NCBI GenBank assembly: GCA_041687455.1
Contig: JAWLBY010000006.1
Span: forward strand, 62,001-126,000
Reading direction: 5' to 3'
Source of the DNA: JAWLBY01 sp041687455
GTDB lineage: Bacteria > Pseudomonadota > Gammaproteobacteria > Xanthomonadales > Xanthomonadaceae
Length of the DNA stretch: 64,000 nucleotides
Both the position numbers and the translations under genes were made by a program. A model generated the notes under the pieces. The model made no database searches. It worked only from the letters and a program-made list of their open reading frames with translations, and had not been told where the DNA came from. Positions 53,138 through 62,051 of this stretch are shown in pieces. Numbering within the stretch: position 1 is the first letter of the stretch; each line of letters begins with the position of its first letter.

Positions 53138-53473
53138 TCAGGCCAGCCTGGCGAGCCCGGCGGCGCGATCGGCCTCGATCGTCAGGATCTTGCTGAAACC
53201 GGCGATGTCGAATACCTCGCGCACCGGCGGCGTCATCGAGCACAGCACCAGCCGGCCCTGGGTCTTCTGCAGCTTCTTCGCGATCATCAGGAACACGCGA
53301 AGCCCGGCCGAACTGACGTACTGGATTCCACCGAGATCGATCAGCAGGCGATTCGGCCCGTCCAGATGCGGTTCGGCGGCGAAATCCAGGTCGGCGGCGG
53401 TCGCGGTGTCGAGCCGGCCCGACAGCTCCAGCATGATCACGCCTGCCTCGTTCGATTCATTGATCTGCAACAT
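53138..53473 (-). CDS. STAS-domain anti-sigma-factor antagonist
   Basis: A 111-residue single STAS domain. The phosphorylatable serine is in YVSSAGLRVFL (S54/S55), and the pattern LSGRLDTATAADLD and LIDLGGIQ fits SpoIIAA/RsbV-type antagonists. It would be phosphorylated by the kinase encoded just upstream and dephosphorylated by a PP2C such as that at 57360. Confidence 0.93.
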   Translation of the reverse strand: MLQINESNEAGVIMLELSGRLDTATAADLDFAAEPHLDGPNRLLIDLGGIQYVSSAGLRVFLMIAKKLQKTQGRLVLCSMTPPVREVFDIAGFSKILTIEADRAAGLARLA

Positions 53474-53493
53474 GCCGTTGTCCCCGATGGCGG

Positions 53494-53910
53494 CTACAGC
53501 CGCTTGCTGATGAAAAAGTGATTGTGCTCGCCGATCCGCTGGTAGCGGACTTCGTCCATCAGGTTGCGGACCAGATGGACACCGAGGCCGCCGATCTCCC
53601 GCTCATCGATGTCGAGGTCGAGATCCGGCGTGGCGACTTCGGCCAGCGGGTCGAACTCGATGCCGTTGTCGACAATCTCGGCGTTGACGGCGGTGTCGTC
53701 GACCTGCACGCGGACTTCCATCCGCGGCATGTCGACGCCGGCCAGCGCGTAATCGATGGTGTTGGTCAGCAGCTCGTCGAAGGCGACCTGGAACGCGCGC
53801 ACGACCGCTTCGGGCACGCCGCTTTCATTGCAGAACGACTCGAAGCGGTCGGCAAACGCCGACACGTCCCTGCGATCCCTGGCGATCTGGAAAATCTCGT
53901 TGCGCGACAT
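53494..53910 (-). CDS. Anti-sigma-type serine kinase (RsbW-like ATPase)
   Basis: A 138-residue GHKL ATPase domain with the N box FDELLTNTIDYAL, G1 box EIVDNGIEFDPL and G2 box IGGLGVHLVRNLMDEV. It is the switch kinase expected to phosphorylate the neighbouring STAS protein. I start at ATG 53910 (MSRNEIFQIARDR). Upstream ATGs would add residues with no family match. Confidence 0.9.
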   Translation of the reverse strand: MSRNEIFQIARDRRDVSAFADRFESFCNESGVPEAVVRAFQVAFDELLTNTIDYALAGVDMPRMEVRVQVDDTAVNAEIVDNGIEFDPLAEVATPDLDLDIDEREIGGLGVHLVRNLMDEVRYQRIGEHNHFFISKRL

Positions 53911-54165
53911 GGCCCCGACCATGGTTGGACTGCCCGCCGGCGACATCACTGGATGCCGTTCGTACGGGCCCTGCCGAGTTGCGGCAGCCAGGCTACTTTG
54001 ACACAAAGCCCGAAGCAGACTCCAGACATTCCCGCCGGCACCGCGCGATCGGCGCAGTCACGATGCCTTCACGCCATGAGCCGGTAGTTTGTGCCACATG
54101 GCAAGGCACGGGTATCCTTCTGCATTCAGGCAGGACGAACGCGCGAATCAGGGGGCGGGCGCTCG

Positions 54166-54738
54166 ATGATCGAATGGATGACCTATATCGGCAGGTTGGC
54201 CGGCGCGTTCCTGCTCTGGACCTTCATCATCTACTGGATGCATTGGCTGTCGCACCGGCGATCGTCATGGAATCCGCTGTTCAAGCTGCACCGGGCGCAC
54301 CATCGCCATCCGTACCTGCGGCAGTACGAGCCGTCCCTCTGGCCGAAGCCGGGGCAGTGGTTGTTCTGGCTCGGCGACTGGCAAAGCTCGCTCGACGTGA
54401 TCGTGCAGATGACCGTGCCGTTGCTGGTGATCACCTGGTTCGCGCCGGACGTCGGTGTGCCGCTGCTGGTGTTCCACTACGTCTACGAAGTGTTCCTGAG
54501 CGAGTCGCAGCTCGACCACAATCCGCGCATCACCGGGCCGCTGACGCACTGGTTCGCATGGGGCGATTTCCATCTGCAGCACCACGTGCACCCGAAGCAG
54601 AATCTCTGCCTGATCATCACGCTGTGGGATCGCGTGTTCGGGACTGCACATGATCCGGCGCCTGGCATGGCCTGGCATCGCATCAACGCACACCAGCAGA
54701 AGGGCCGGAACTTGTCCGAGCCGGCGCTGGCACAGTAG
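54166..54738 (+). CDS. Fatty acid hydroxylase / sterol desaturase superfamily membrane enzyme
   Basis: A di-iron membrane oxygenase of 190 residues, short for the family. Histidine clusters are HWLSHRR, LHRAHHRHP, LDHNPRITGPLTHW and FHLQHHVHPKQN. There are three to four transmembrane segments. Bacterial substrates include fatty acids, sterols and hopanoids, so the actual one is unknown. It is divergent from the switch kinase gene and is followed 36 bases later by a sensor-only gene. Confidence 0.87.
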   Translation: MIEWMTYIGRLAGAFLLWTFIIYWMHWLSHRRSSWNPLFKLHRAHHRHPYLRQYEPSLWPKPGQWLFWLGDWQSSLDVIVQMTVPLLVITWFAPDVGVPLLVFHYVYEVFLSESQLDHNPRITGPLTHWFAWGDFHLQHHVHPKQNLCLIITLWDRVFGTAHDPAPGMAWHRINAHQQKGRNLSEPALAQ

Positions 54739-54774
54739 GTTGACGCCCCGGGGAGCGGGCGAGGGGAGACATCG

Positions 54775-55599
54775 ATGACTGATTCCGTGCAGGTGCCGAA
54801 CGGCGCCGACGCCGAGTTGCAGGCGCTGGGAAACCGGCAACTGCTGGACGAGTTCGACCCGCCGAGCTACCGGATCCGGCCACTGCTCGAAGCGGTGCTG
54901 GTGTCGATCGGCGTCATGGCGGCCGTGATGGGCACCGGTGCGTTCATTTACGAGCGCGCCGAAGAGGCGCAGAAGGAAGAAATCCGCGAGGGCCTGGTGC
55001 GTACCGCCCGCGTCGCGTCGACGATCATCGACCCGGAGCTGCACAAGTCGTTCGACGATCCGGCCGACCAGGACACGCCGGAGTACCAGCAGATCGATGC
55101 GGCGATGCTGCGCATCCTGAACGCCGATCCGCAGATCGCGTATTTCTATACGGCGGTTCGCGGCGACGACGGCAAGGTCTATTTCATCCTCGATCCGACC
55201 CCGCCGCCGGAGGATCCGAACGAGGAAGACACGTCGGTCAACCTGCTCGATCCGTACGACGACCCGAACCCCGAGATCCTCGAAGCGCTCGATACGCAGC
55301 AAGTCGTGACGTCCAAGGAACCCTATACCGACCAGTGGGGCACCTTCGTGTCCGGCTATATCCCGCTGCGCGATGCCGACGGCAATTTCTACGCGGTGCT
55401 CGGCATGGATATCGAGGTCAGCAACTACTTCAAGCGCCTCGAGCCGATTCGCCGCGCGACCACGCGCGCGCTGGTGGCCGGTTTCTTCGTCAGCTTCTTC
55501 GCCGGCACACTGGTCTGGTTCCTGCGCAATTTCGTCCGCCGGCTCAACGATCGCAGGATCCTGCTGCATCGCGAGTTGCGTCGTCGGCTGCCGGGCTGA
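54775..55599 (+). CDS. Membrane sensor-only protein, paralogue of the SpoIIE phosphatase input domain
   Basis: A 274-residue protein with a transmembrane helix at about 40-60, a periplasmic sensor domain, and a second helix at about 225-245. It then ends after about 25 cytoplasmic residues. The sensor shares long stretches with the phosphatase at 57360: PPEDPNEEDTSV against APEDPNEEDTSV, EPYTDQWGTFVSGYIPL against QPYTDQWGTFISAYQPF, and FILDPTP against FVLDATP. There is no kinase, cyclase or phosphatase output. It may heterodimerise with the phosphatase or compete for its ligand. Confidence 0.8.
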   Translation: MTDSVQVPNGADAELQALGNRQLLDEFDPPSYRIRPLLEAVLVSIGVMAAVMGTGAFIYERAEEAQKEEIREGLVRTARVASTIIDPELHKSFDDPADQDTPEYQQIDAAMLRILNADPQIAYFYTAVRGDDGKVYFILDPTPPPEDPNEEDTSVNLLDPYDDPNPEILEALDTQQVVTSKEPYTDQWGTFVSGYIPLRDADGNFYAVLGMDIEVSNYFKRLEPIRRATTRALVAGFFVSFFAGTLVWFLRNFVRRLNDRRILLHRELRRRLPG

Positions 55600-55722
55600 C
55601 CGATCGCCGGAGCGACCCGGCACCCACGACATCGGCACCGGACCGGGCACGGCGATCGCATTGCCCGGACCGAGGTCCATTGAATCCACACAGCACGACG
55701 ACGCAGGCGTACAGGGGCGGGC

Positions 55723-56958
55723 ATGAGTCAGAGTCACTTGAGGAACTGGACCGCAGCGGCGCTGGTGGTCGCGGCGAATTTCATCCAGTCGATTTCCCTC
55801 GGCATCAACGCGGTGGTGTTTCCGACCAGTCTCGAGAGCTACGGCGCCGCGACCTGGATCATCGGCGCCGTGCTCGCGATCGAGTTCACGTCGGTGTTCC
55901 TGATCAATTTCGGTCTGGTCCGGATGCTGAGCTGGGCGAGCAGCTATGCATGGATCCTGGTTTCGGCACTGATCCGCTTCCCGGCGCTGGCGCTGCTCGC
56001 CTACACGACCGACATCGGCTGGTGGCTGGTGCTGGTGTTCATGCACGGCATCGGCAACATCCTGGTCGGCACGCTGCTGCAGACGTGGTTGAACGGCATC
56101 CCGTTCGAACGATCGCGCGGTTTCGCGATGGCGTTGTTCGGCACCTCGATCAGTCTCGGTCTGGCGGCCGGCCCGATCGTGCTGCAATGGGCCGAGACGC
56201 TCGCTCCGTTCATCGATCCGGCGATCACCGCAATTGATGCGTGGCTCGCAGCGCAATTCAGCATCGTCGCCAATGTGGCGATTCCGGCCGAATCGCGACT
56301 GCACTTCTATCTCAGCGCGCTGATCAGCACCCTCGCGGTCGTGCCGGTGCTGCTGGGGCGCTTCTTCGCGCCCTCCTATTCGGTCACTGCGCAGGGCGGC
56401 GTGCGTGACGTGATCGCCCGCGCGCCGGCGATCATGTTCGCGGTCGGCCTGTGCGGCATCAGCATTCTCGGCCTGCAGAGCTTCATCACGCTGTACGGCA
56501 TGCGCAACGGTCTCGACCTGACCTCCGCGTCGCTGCTGCTCAGCAGCTTCATGCTCGGCTCGATCCTGCTCGAGATTCCGTTTGCGTGGATCAGCGACTT
56601 CTTCGACCGCCGCTACGTGATGATGGGGCTGGTGATGGTGTCGCTGGTGGCGGCGGTGTATCTGCCGATCGCGATCTACGAGACATGGCAGGCCCGCGTG
56701 CTGCTGTTCGTCTGGGGCGGCGTGATCGGTGGCCTGTATTCGATCTGCCTGGCGATGCTGGCCGAACGGTTCGTCGACGAGGACCTGCTGAAGGCCAACG
56801 CGGCGTTCTCGATCATGGACGCCGCCGGCGGCATGGTCGGCATCCTCGGCATCGGCTTCGCAATGGAAGCGTTCGACGTCGACGGCTTGCCGTACCTGAT
56901 CATGTTCGCGTCGCTGCTGTACCTGACCTTCGCGATGACGCGCTATCGGGTGCGCTGA
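55723..56958 (+). CDS. Major facilitator superfamily transporter
   Basis: A 411-residue protein with about 12 transmembrane helices and a typical MFS loop after helix 8 (WISDFFDRRYVMM). An unusually long loop after helix 6 (ETLAPFIDPAITAIDAWLAA) is of note. The substrate is unknown. Its stop codon lies in the loop of a 13-bp hairpin. Confidence 0.88.
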   Translation: MSQSHLRNWTAAALVVAANFIQSISLGINAVVFPTSLESYGAATWIIGAVLAIEFTSVFLINFGLVRMLSWASSYAWILVSALIRFPALALLAYTTDIGWWLVLVFMHGIGNILVGTLLQTWLNGIPFERSRGFAMALFGTSISLGLAAGPIVLQWAETLAPFIDPAITAIDAWLAAQFSIVANVAIPAESRLHFYLSALISTLAVVPVLLGRFFAPSYSVTAQGGVRDVIARAPAIMFAVGLCGISILGLQSFITLYGMRNGLDLTSASLLLSSFMLGSILLEIPFAWISDFFDRRYVMMGLVMVSLVAAVYLPIAIYETWQARVLLFVWGGVIGGLYSICLAMLAERFVDEDLLKANAAFSIMDAAGGMVGILGIGFAMEAFDVDGLPYLIMFASLLYLTFAMTRYRVR

Positions 56959-56971
56959 CGCACCCGATAGC
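56942..56971 (+). terminator. Hairpin enclosing the stop codon of the MFS gene
   Basis: GCTATCGGGTGCG (56942-56954) pairs perfectly with CGCACCCGATAGC (56959-56971) around the loop CTGA, which contains the TGA stop. There is no T-tract, so it is either a weak intrinsic terminator or an mRNA-stabilising structure. Confidence 0.55.
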
Positions 56972-57359
56972 CCGACGTCCGGTGCCCCGGTTCCGGGCCG
57001 CTTGAAGGAACGCCGCGCCGCGCCGCCTGATGCGGGCGGCCTCGGCGACGCTGGGTCAGGCGGATCGAACCCGCCTGCGCCGACCGATGCAAGGCGGACC
57101 TCAATGCGCCATTTCGGTGCAAGCGGGCCTCAGCCCACCACCTGCGCGCGCAACAGGAACAAGCTCGTGCCTTGCTTCGTCCGGTTCAGGACGACGGGCC
57201 GGGCTCGCGTACGGCCCGTCTGCTCAGGCAGCGACCGCGCCGATCGGGCACCGGTCGGGCAACGTTCCGGCACAGGCATCTCCGGCGCAGCAGAGCGTGG
57301 GTGATCGCGTCGGATGGCCGAAGGCAGCAGTCGCCGCCAACGGCCATGTCGATGTTCGA
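56972..57359. other. 388-bp region between convergent genes
   Basis: It lies between the MFS gene and the phosphatase gene, which converge. I see no coding pattern of note and no T-rich terminator. Confidence 0.5.
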
Positions 57360-59336
57360 TCAGACCCCGCGCCAGCGCAGTGACAGCACCGTCAGGTCGT
57401 CCGATTGCTCGGCGCCCGCGGCGAACTCGGCGACCGCCTGGATCACGTGAGTATCGGTGCCTTCCGTGTCGAGCGGCGCCGTGCCGAGCACCTCGACCAG
57501 CCTCGGATAATCGAACTGTTCGTTGTCGACGTTCATCGCTTCGTTGACGCCGTCGGTGTACAGGAACACGCGCTCGCCCGGTACGAGCTGCTGCCGGGTC
57601 GTCTCGAACGGCATGCCGTCCATGACGCCGAGCGCGATGTCGTAGGGCAACGGAATCTGTTCCGGGGCGCCGCCGTCGGCCGGCAGCCGGTAGGCCGGGG
57701 TGTGTCCGGCATTGCCCCATTCGATCACGCCGGCGTGCACATCGAGGATCCCGAGCAGCAGGGTCACGAACATGCCGTTGTCGTTGTCGTCCGACAGGTC
57801 ATCGTTGGCCAGGGCGAGGATCTCGCCGGGGTCGCGAGTGGACGCTGCGCGGACCTTGATGATCGTCTTGGCCTTGGCCATGAACAATGCCGCCGGCACA
57901 CCCTTGCCGGACACGTCGGCGACCAGGAAGGCGAGGTGCTGGTCATCGAGCCAGAAGAAATCGTAGAAATCGCCGCCGATCTGCTTGGCCGGCAGCAGCG
58001 ATGCGTGCAGCTCGACGGCGCCTTCGTGAGGAGGTGGGAACTGCTTGCTCAGCATGCTCATCTGGATCGATGCAGCGAGCTTGAGGCTCTCGTCGAGTTT
58101 CAGCTTCTCTACATAGGCTTCGGCCAGCCGTGCGCGATCGATCGCGGCGAGGATCTGCGATCCGACCGCGCCGGCGATGATCAGCGTTTCGTCGTCGGCG
58201 AACGCATCGGCGTCGGACGGATCAGCAACATGCATCAATGCGACGATCGTGTCGCCCGACATGATCGGCATGATCAGGGTCGCGCCGTCGGCGCTGTCGT
58301 CGATGTGGTCGACGCGCGGATCGAAGCGCGGATCGGCCCCGGCCTTGGCAAGCCGTAGCGGCCGCCGCTGATCGAGCACGCTGCCGAGCAGACCGCTGCT
58401 GGCGCGATTCGGTTCGCCGATCGGCCCGTCCGCGCTGTAGCTGGTGAGCCTCTGGCCAGCGACCAGATGAAGTGCGGCCGCGCCGGTACCGAAGATCGAT
58501 TTCATCTGCTGTACGACGGTCGGCAGCAGATCGGTCAGCGATACCGTCGAGCCCATCGCGCGCGACACCGCGAGCAGCGAGTTGGTCATGCGCAACTGGC
58601 GGGCGAGGTCGCGTGCGGTGCGATCGGTCTTGCGGATCACGATGACCGCGGTCGACATCAGCAACGCGATCAGGATGCCGGCACCGGCCGCCGCCAGCGC
58701 GGCATTGCGGACCGGTTTCAGCCGGCGCAGGTAGTTCTCCACCGAGAGATCGATGCCGACCACGCCGCCGAGCCGGCCATCGCTTTCGAAGAACGGCTGG
58801 TAGGCGGAAATGAACGTGCCCCACTGATCGGTGTAGGGCTGGCTGACGACGCGGCGCGCCTGTCGCAACGAGGTCAGCAGGTCCGCCGGCGGTGTTTCGT
58901 ACTCCTCCATGATGCTGACGCTGGTGTCTTCCTCGTTCGGATCCTCCGGCGCCGGCGTGGCATCGAGCACGAAGTAGACCTTGCCGTCGCGCAGGATCGC
59001 GGAATAGACGTAGGCGACGTTCGAATCGGCCTCGAGGATGTCGGCGAGCGGGGCGATCGCGGCCTGGTACTCGGGACTGCGCTCCTGCGCCGGCGACACA
59101 AAGGTCCGGTGCACTTCCGGATCGACCGCCTTCAGCGCGATCGCGGCCGTCCGCAGCAGGCCGTCGTGGATCTCTTCGATCAGTGCCTTCTGTGCATGGA
59201 CGTAGAAGGTCCAGGTGATCGTGCAGATCGACGCGGCAATCACCAGGAATACGGCCGAGGCGGCGAGCCACGCCGGCACCTGGCGCCGCTTGCGACGACC
59301 GATCAGCAGTTCTTCGTGGATTCCGGTTTGCGCCAT
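57360..59336 (-). CDS. SpoIIE/RsbU-type PP2C phosphatase with periplasmic sensor and GAF domain
   Basis: A 658-residue membrane phosphatase. A helix at about 23-45 and a second at about 205-225 flank a periplasmic sensor. A GAF domain (about 250-395, NSLLAVSRAMGSTVSLTDLL) follows. The PP2C-type domain has the metal site GGDFYDFFWLDDQHLAFLVA then DVSGKGVPAALFMA, plus YTDGVNEAMN and AEQSDDLTVLSL. It should dephosphorylate a STAS antagonist, most simply the one at 53138. GAAGGA precedes the ATG at 59336; the frame stays open upstream but those residues do not look coding. Confidence 0.93.
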   Translation of the reverse strand: MAQTGIHEELLIGRRKRRQVPAWLAASAVFLVIAASICTITWTFYVHAQKALIEEIHDGLLRTAAIALKAVDPEVHRTFVSPAQERSPEYQAAIAPLADILEADSNVAYVYSAILRDGKVYFVLDATPAPEDPNEEDTSVSIMEEYETPPADLLTSLRQARRVVSQPYTDQWGTFISAYQPFFESDGRLGGVVGIDLSVENYLRRLKPVRNAALAAAGAGILIALLMSTAVIVIRKTDRTARDLARQLRMTNSLLAVSRAMGSTVSLTDLLPTVVQQMKSIFGTGAAALHLVAGQRLTSYSADGPIGEPNRASSGLLGSVLDQRRPLRLAKAGADPRFDPRVDHIDDSADGATLIMPIMSGDTIVALMHVADPSDADAFADDETLIIAGAVGSQILAAIDRARLAEAYVEKLKLDESLKLAASIQMSMLSKQFPPPHEGAVELHASLLPAKQIGGDFYDFFWLDDQHLAFLVADVSGKGVPAALFMAKAKTIIKVRAASTRDPGEILALANDDLSDDNDNGMFVTLLLGILDVHAGVIEWGNAGHTPAYRLPADGGAPEQIPLPYDIALGVMDGMPFETTRQQLVPGERVFLYTDGVNEAMNVDNEQFDYPRLVEVLGTAPLDTEGTDTHVIQAVAEFAAGAEQSDDLTVLSLRWRGV

Positions 59337-59551
59337 GTCGATTCCTTCCCCCGCCACGGTCCGGGAGCGACACAGGGATGCGACACGCACCGATCGTGTG
59401 CGTCGCAACCGTCGCCACCGGGTTTGCTCGTCCCCATGCCGCGCCGAGCGGGCAGCCATGCCCGGGCTCGACGCCCAAACCGAGAGTCTATCCGTTCGGA
59501 CGGCTGCGCGGAGCCGAAACGGCCGATCCGGATGCGGGCGCGGATCGTCGC

Positions 59552-61630
59552 TCAGCCGCCCAGGCGTGGATCCAGCCGGTCGCCACGCGACGCGCTGTCC
59601 ACGCGCACGGTGAGTTGGGCGGTCGGCAGTTCGATGCCGAGTTCGTCGAAGCGGTTCTTCACCCGACGCAGCAACTGGCGCTTGACCTCCCACTGCTTGA
59701 GCGGTCGGGTGCGAAGCGCGAGCTTGATGATCACTGCCGAATCGGTCAGCGCGTCGACTCCCCACAACTCCGGCTCCGAAACGATCAGCGCAGCGAAGGC
59801 CGGGTCCTGCCTCAGCGCGTGGGCGACGGCGAGCAGTTCCTCCATGACCCGGTCGACGTTCTCGCCGAAGCCGACCCGGACGTCGAGAACGACCTGCGCC
59901 CAGCCATGGGTCAGATTGCTGACGGTCGTGATCTCGCCATGCGGGATGAAGTGCGCGGTCCCCTCGGCGTCACGCAACATCGTCATCCGCAGCGTGATGT
60001 CCTCGACGACGCCGGCCAGGTCGTTGATCCGGACGACGTTGCCGATCCGGTACTGGTTCTCGCTCAGGATCATGAAGCCGGAGAAATAGTCCTTGACCAG
60101 CGACTGGGCACCGAATGCAACGGCCAGCGACAGCACCGCCGCACCGCCCAGCAGCACGCGAGGATCGAGGCCGAACTCCGGCATTATCCACAGCGCGGCG
60201 ATCGCCACGACCACGACGGTCAGCGCACTGCGCAGTGCCCGTCGCAGCGTCTCGACGCGTTGCAGGCGCTGCTCGTCGGGCGCCGGCCGGATCCGCGACA
60301 CCAGGCTGCCGACCACGTGACGGGCGAGCCAGCGGGCGCCGAACCAGAGCAGCGCGAGCACGGCGAGTGCGGCCACCACGCGAGGCAGCGCGCTGACCAT
60401 CCAGTCGGCGATCCGGTGCGGCGCAAACGGGCTGCTCAGGAACTCGACCCGACGCCGCGCCTGCGCTGCAGCCTCACCGGCTGCATCGAGCGCAGCCTCG
60501 AGATGCGCGTTGATCCGGGCCAGCGCATCCAGCCTCGCCCGCACGACCTCGAGCCGTTCACCATCGATGCTGGCTGCATGCAGGGCTGCCGTGGCATCGC
60601 GGCGCAGCATTTCGGGCGACGCGGTCAGCAGGCCCGATGCGGCCGCCGCCGGCGTCGCTTCGGCGGCGCGCGCTTCGAGCGTATCGGCCTGCTGCTGCAG
60701 CAGGCCGGCATGCCGCTCTGCCAGCGCGATCGACGCGCGGATCAGGCCATGCTCGTCCTCGTTCAGCGACGTCAACGCCTCGGCCATCCGTGCCGCCTGT
60801 TCGGTGCTGGCGAGCAACGCGTCCTGCCGCGCACGTTCGCGCAGCGCGCGTGCGACACGTGCGTCGTAGACGGTCGGTGGCGGTTCCGCTGCCGTTGACG
60901 CGTCCGGGTCTGTTGCCGCCGGCGCCAGCGCGAGCATGCCCGGACGCGGCGGCGCCGCCGCATCGGCGTCGTCTGCCGGCGTCGCCGCGGGCACGGTGAC
61001 CTCGCGATGGGACGGGTCGGTGGCCGCTGACATCGCCGGATCCGGCGACGGGCCCGGGACCTGCCGTCCGGAGCTGATCAGCGCAGCGGCCGCCTGCTGT
61101 TCGATCCGTTTGCGTTCGAGCAGTTCGAGCTGTTGGGTTAGCAGTTGCCGTCGCTGCAGCAACAGATCGAGCTGGTCGCGCAGCGCCCGCCACTGTTCCT
61201 CGAGCTGGGCGATGTCCGCCGCCGGCAGTGCCGGCTCCGTTTCCGTTTCCGGTTCCGGTTCCGGTGGCCGCTCCTCGCCCGGGCTGGCCCCGAGCGACTG
61301 CAGCAGCGCATCGGCGTGCTTGAAGCGGGTCGACAGTCGCTCGAACTGGCGATCGAGCTCGCGCTGTCGCGCCTGCAGCAGGCTGATCCGCTGCAGATCG
61401 TCGACATAGGCTTGCTGCATCCGCAGCAGCAGTTCGGCGTCGGAATAGTCCGGCGCCAGCGGTTCGGCCAGCGGCCCGACGACTGGCTCCGGGCCGGACG
61501 AGCCGACGCGCTCGCCGCCGGTCGCACCGACGCTGCCGGCCAATACCAGTATCGCGACGAAGACGCTGCGCGCAGCCCAGCGGCGCCGAACGCGGCCAGT
61601 GCCGCCGAGCCGCGACCGCGAGCGGATCAA
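59552..61630 (-). CDS. MscS-family mechanosensitive channel with long periplasmic coiled coil
   Basis: A 692-residue protein with an N-terminal signal segment (AARSVFVAILVLAGSVGA) and two coiled-coil stretches (about 65-160 and 245-340), with a proline-rich linker between. Transmembrane helices follow at about 395-490, then the MscS pore and beta domain (GGAAVLSLAVAFGAQSLVKD, YRIGNVVRINDLAGVVEDIT). It resembles the larger MscK/YbdG-type channels. A TTG start at 61630 overlaps the stop of the preceding small gene (TTGA), which argues for coupling; the frame upstream of it does not look coding. Confidence 0.85.
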   Translation of the reverse strand: MIRSRSRLGGTGRVRRRWAARSVFVAILVLAGSVGATGGERVGSSGPEPVVGPLAEPLAPDYSDAELLLRMQQAYVDDLQRISLLQARQRELDRQFERLSTRFKHADALLQSLGASPGEERPPEPEPETETEPALPAADIAQLEEQWRALRDQLDLLLQRRQLLTQQLELLERKRIEQQAAAALISSGRQVPGPSPDPAMSAATDPSHREVTVPAATPADDADAAAPPRPGMLALAPAATDPDASTAAEPPPTVYDARVARALRERARQDALLASTEQAARMAEALTSLNEDEHGLIRASIALAERHAGLLQQQADTLEARAAEATPAAAASGLLTASPEMLRRDATAALHAASIDGERLEVVRARLDALARINAHLEAALDAAGEAAAQARRRVEFLSSPFAPHRIADWMVSALPRVVAALAVLALLWFGARWLARHVVGSLVSRIRPAPDEQRLQRVETLRRALRSALTVVVVAIAALWIMPEFGLDPRVLLGGAAVLSLAVAFGAQSLVKDYFSGFMILSENQYRIGNVVRINDLAGVVEDITLRMTMLRDAEGTAHFIPHGEITTVSNLTHGWAQVVLDVRVGFGENVDRVMEELLAVAHALRQDPAFAALIVSEPELWGVDALTDSAVIIKLALRTRPLKQWEVKRQLLRRVKNRFDELGIELPTAQLTVRVDSASRGDRLDPRLGG

Positions 61631-61857
61631 TTGCGCGCCGCGGCCCGCGACGTCGACCGCAGCGGGCGGCGTCCGCCGGGGACAGGTGGCGGCAGGTGCT
61701 CGACCGCGGCGACGACCGCGTCGGCCGCCTGCGCTGCCTGTGCTGCCATCCGCTCGAGCGCCGCGGAATCCTCGAACAGCCGGCTCAACTGGTAGGCATC
61801 CGACCTCGACAGCAATGCCGAGAAGATCGTCGTCGCCACATCGAGGCGCGTGGTCAT
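61627..61857 (-). CDS. Small helical protein of unknown function, coupled to the MscS gene
   Basis: A 76-residue protein with the segments TRLDVATTIFSALLSRSDAY and LFEDSAALERMAAQAAQAAD and a basic C-terminus (RRPLRSTSRAAARN). I recognise no family. AGGAA precedes the ATG at 61857, and its TGA overlaps the TTG start of the channel gene. Confidence 0.55.
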   Translation of the reverse strand: MTTRLDVATTIFSALLSRSDAYQLSRLFEDSAALERMAAQAAQAADAVVAAVEHLPPPVPGGRRPLRSTSRAAARN

Positions 61858-62051
61858 GATCAACGGTTCCTGGCCGACCCGGGGCCAGGACATGATCGGT
61901 GCCGCGCAATGAACTGGATCAAAGCCGCCGGCGCGCAGCGACGGACTCAACGGCAACTGGTGGAGCCGTCCCGCGGCCGCGCTGCGCTGCGCTGCGAGAT
62001 CGACCGGCGCAGTCTGTGGCGCCGCCGGTCGCGCTCAACGCCCGCAGTCGA

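Noticed and set aside
54080..54130. Possible sigma-54 promoter before the fatty acid hydroxylase gene (GGCACGGG ... TGCA)
   Set aside because: The spacing between the GG and GC elements is about 15 bases instead of 10.
59337..59765. N-terminal extension of the SpoIIE-type phosphatase
   Set aside because: The frame is open upstream but has no domain pattern. A well-spaced GAAGGA and the start of the membrane protein support the ATG at 59336.
61631..61909. N-terminal extension of the MscS-type channel
   Set aside because: The extended residues are low-complexity and overlap the small gene in another frame. The signal segment begins properly after the TTG at 61630.
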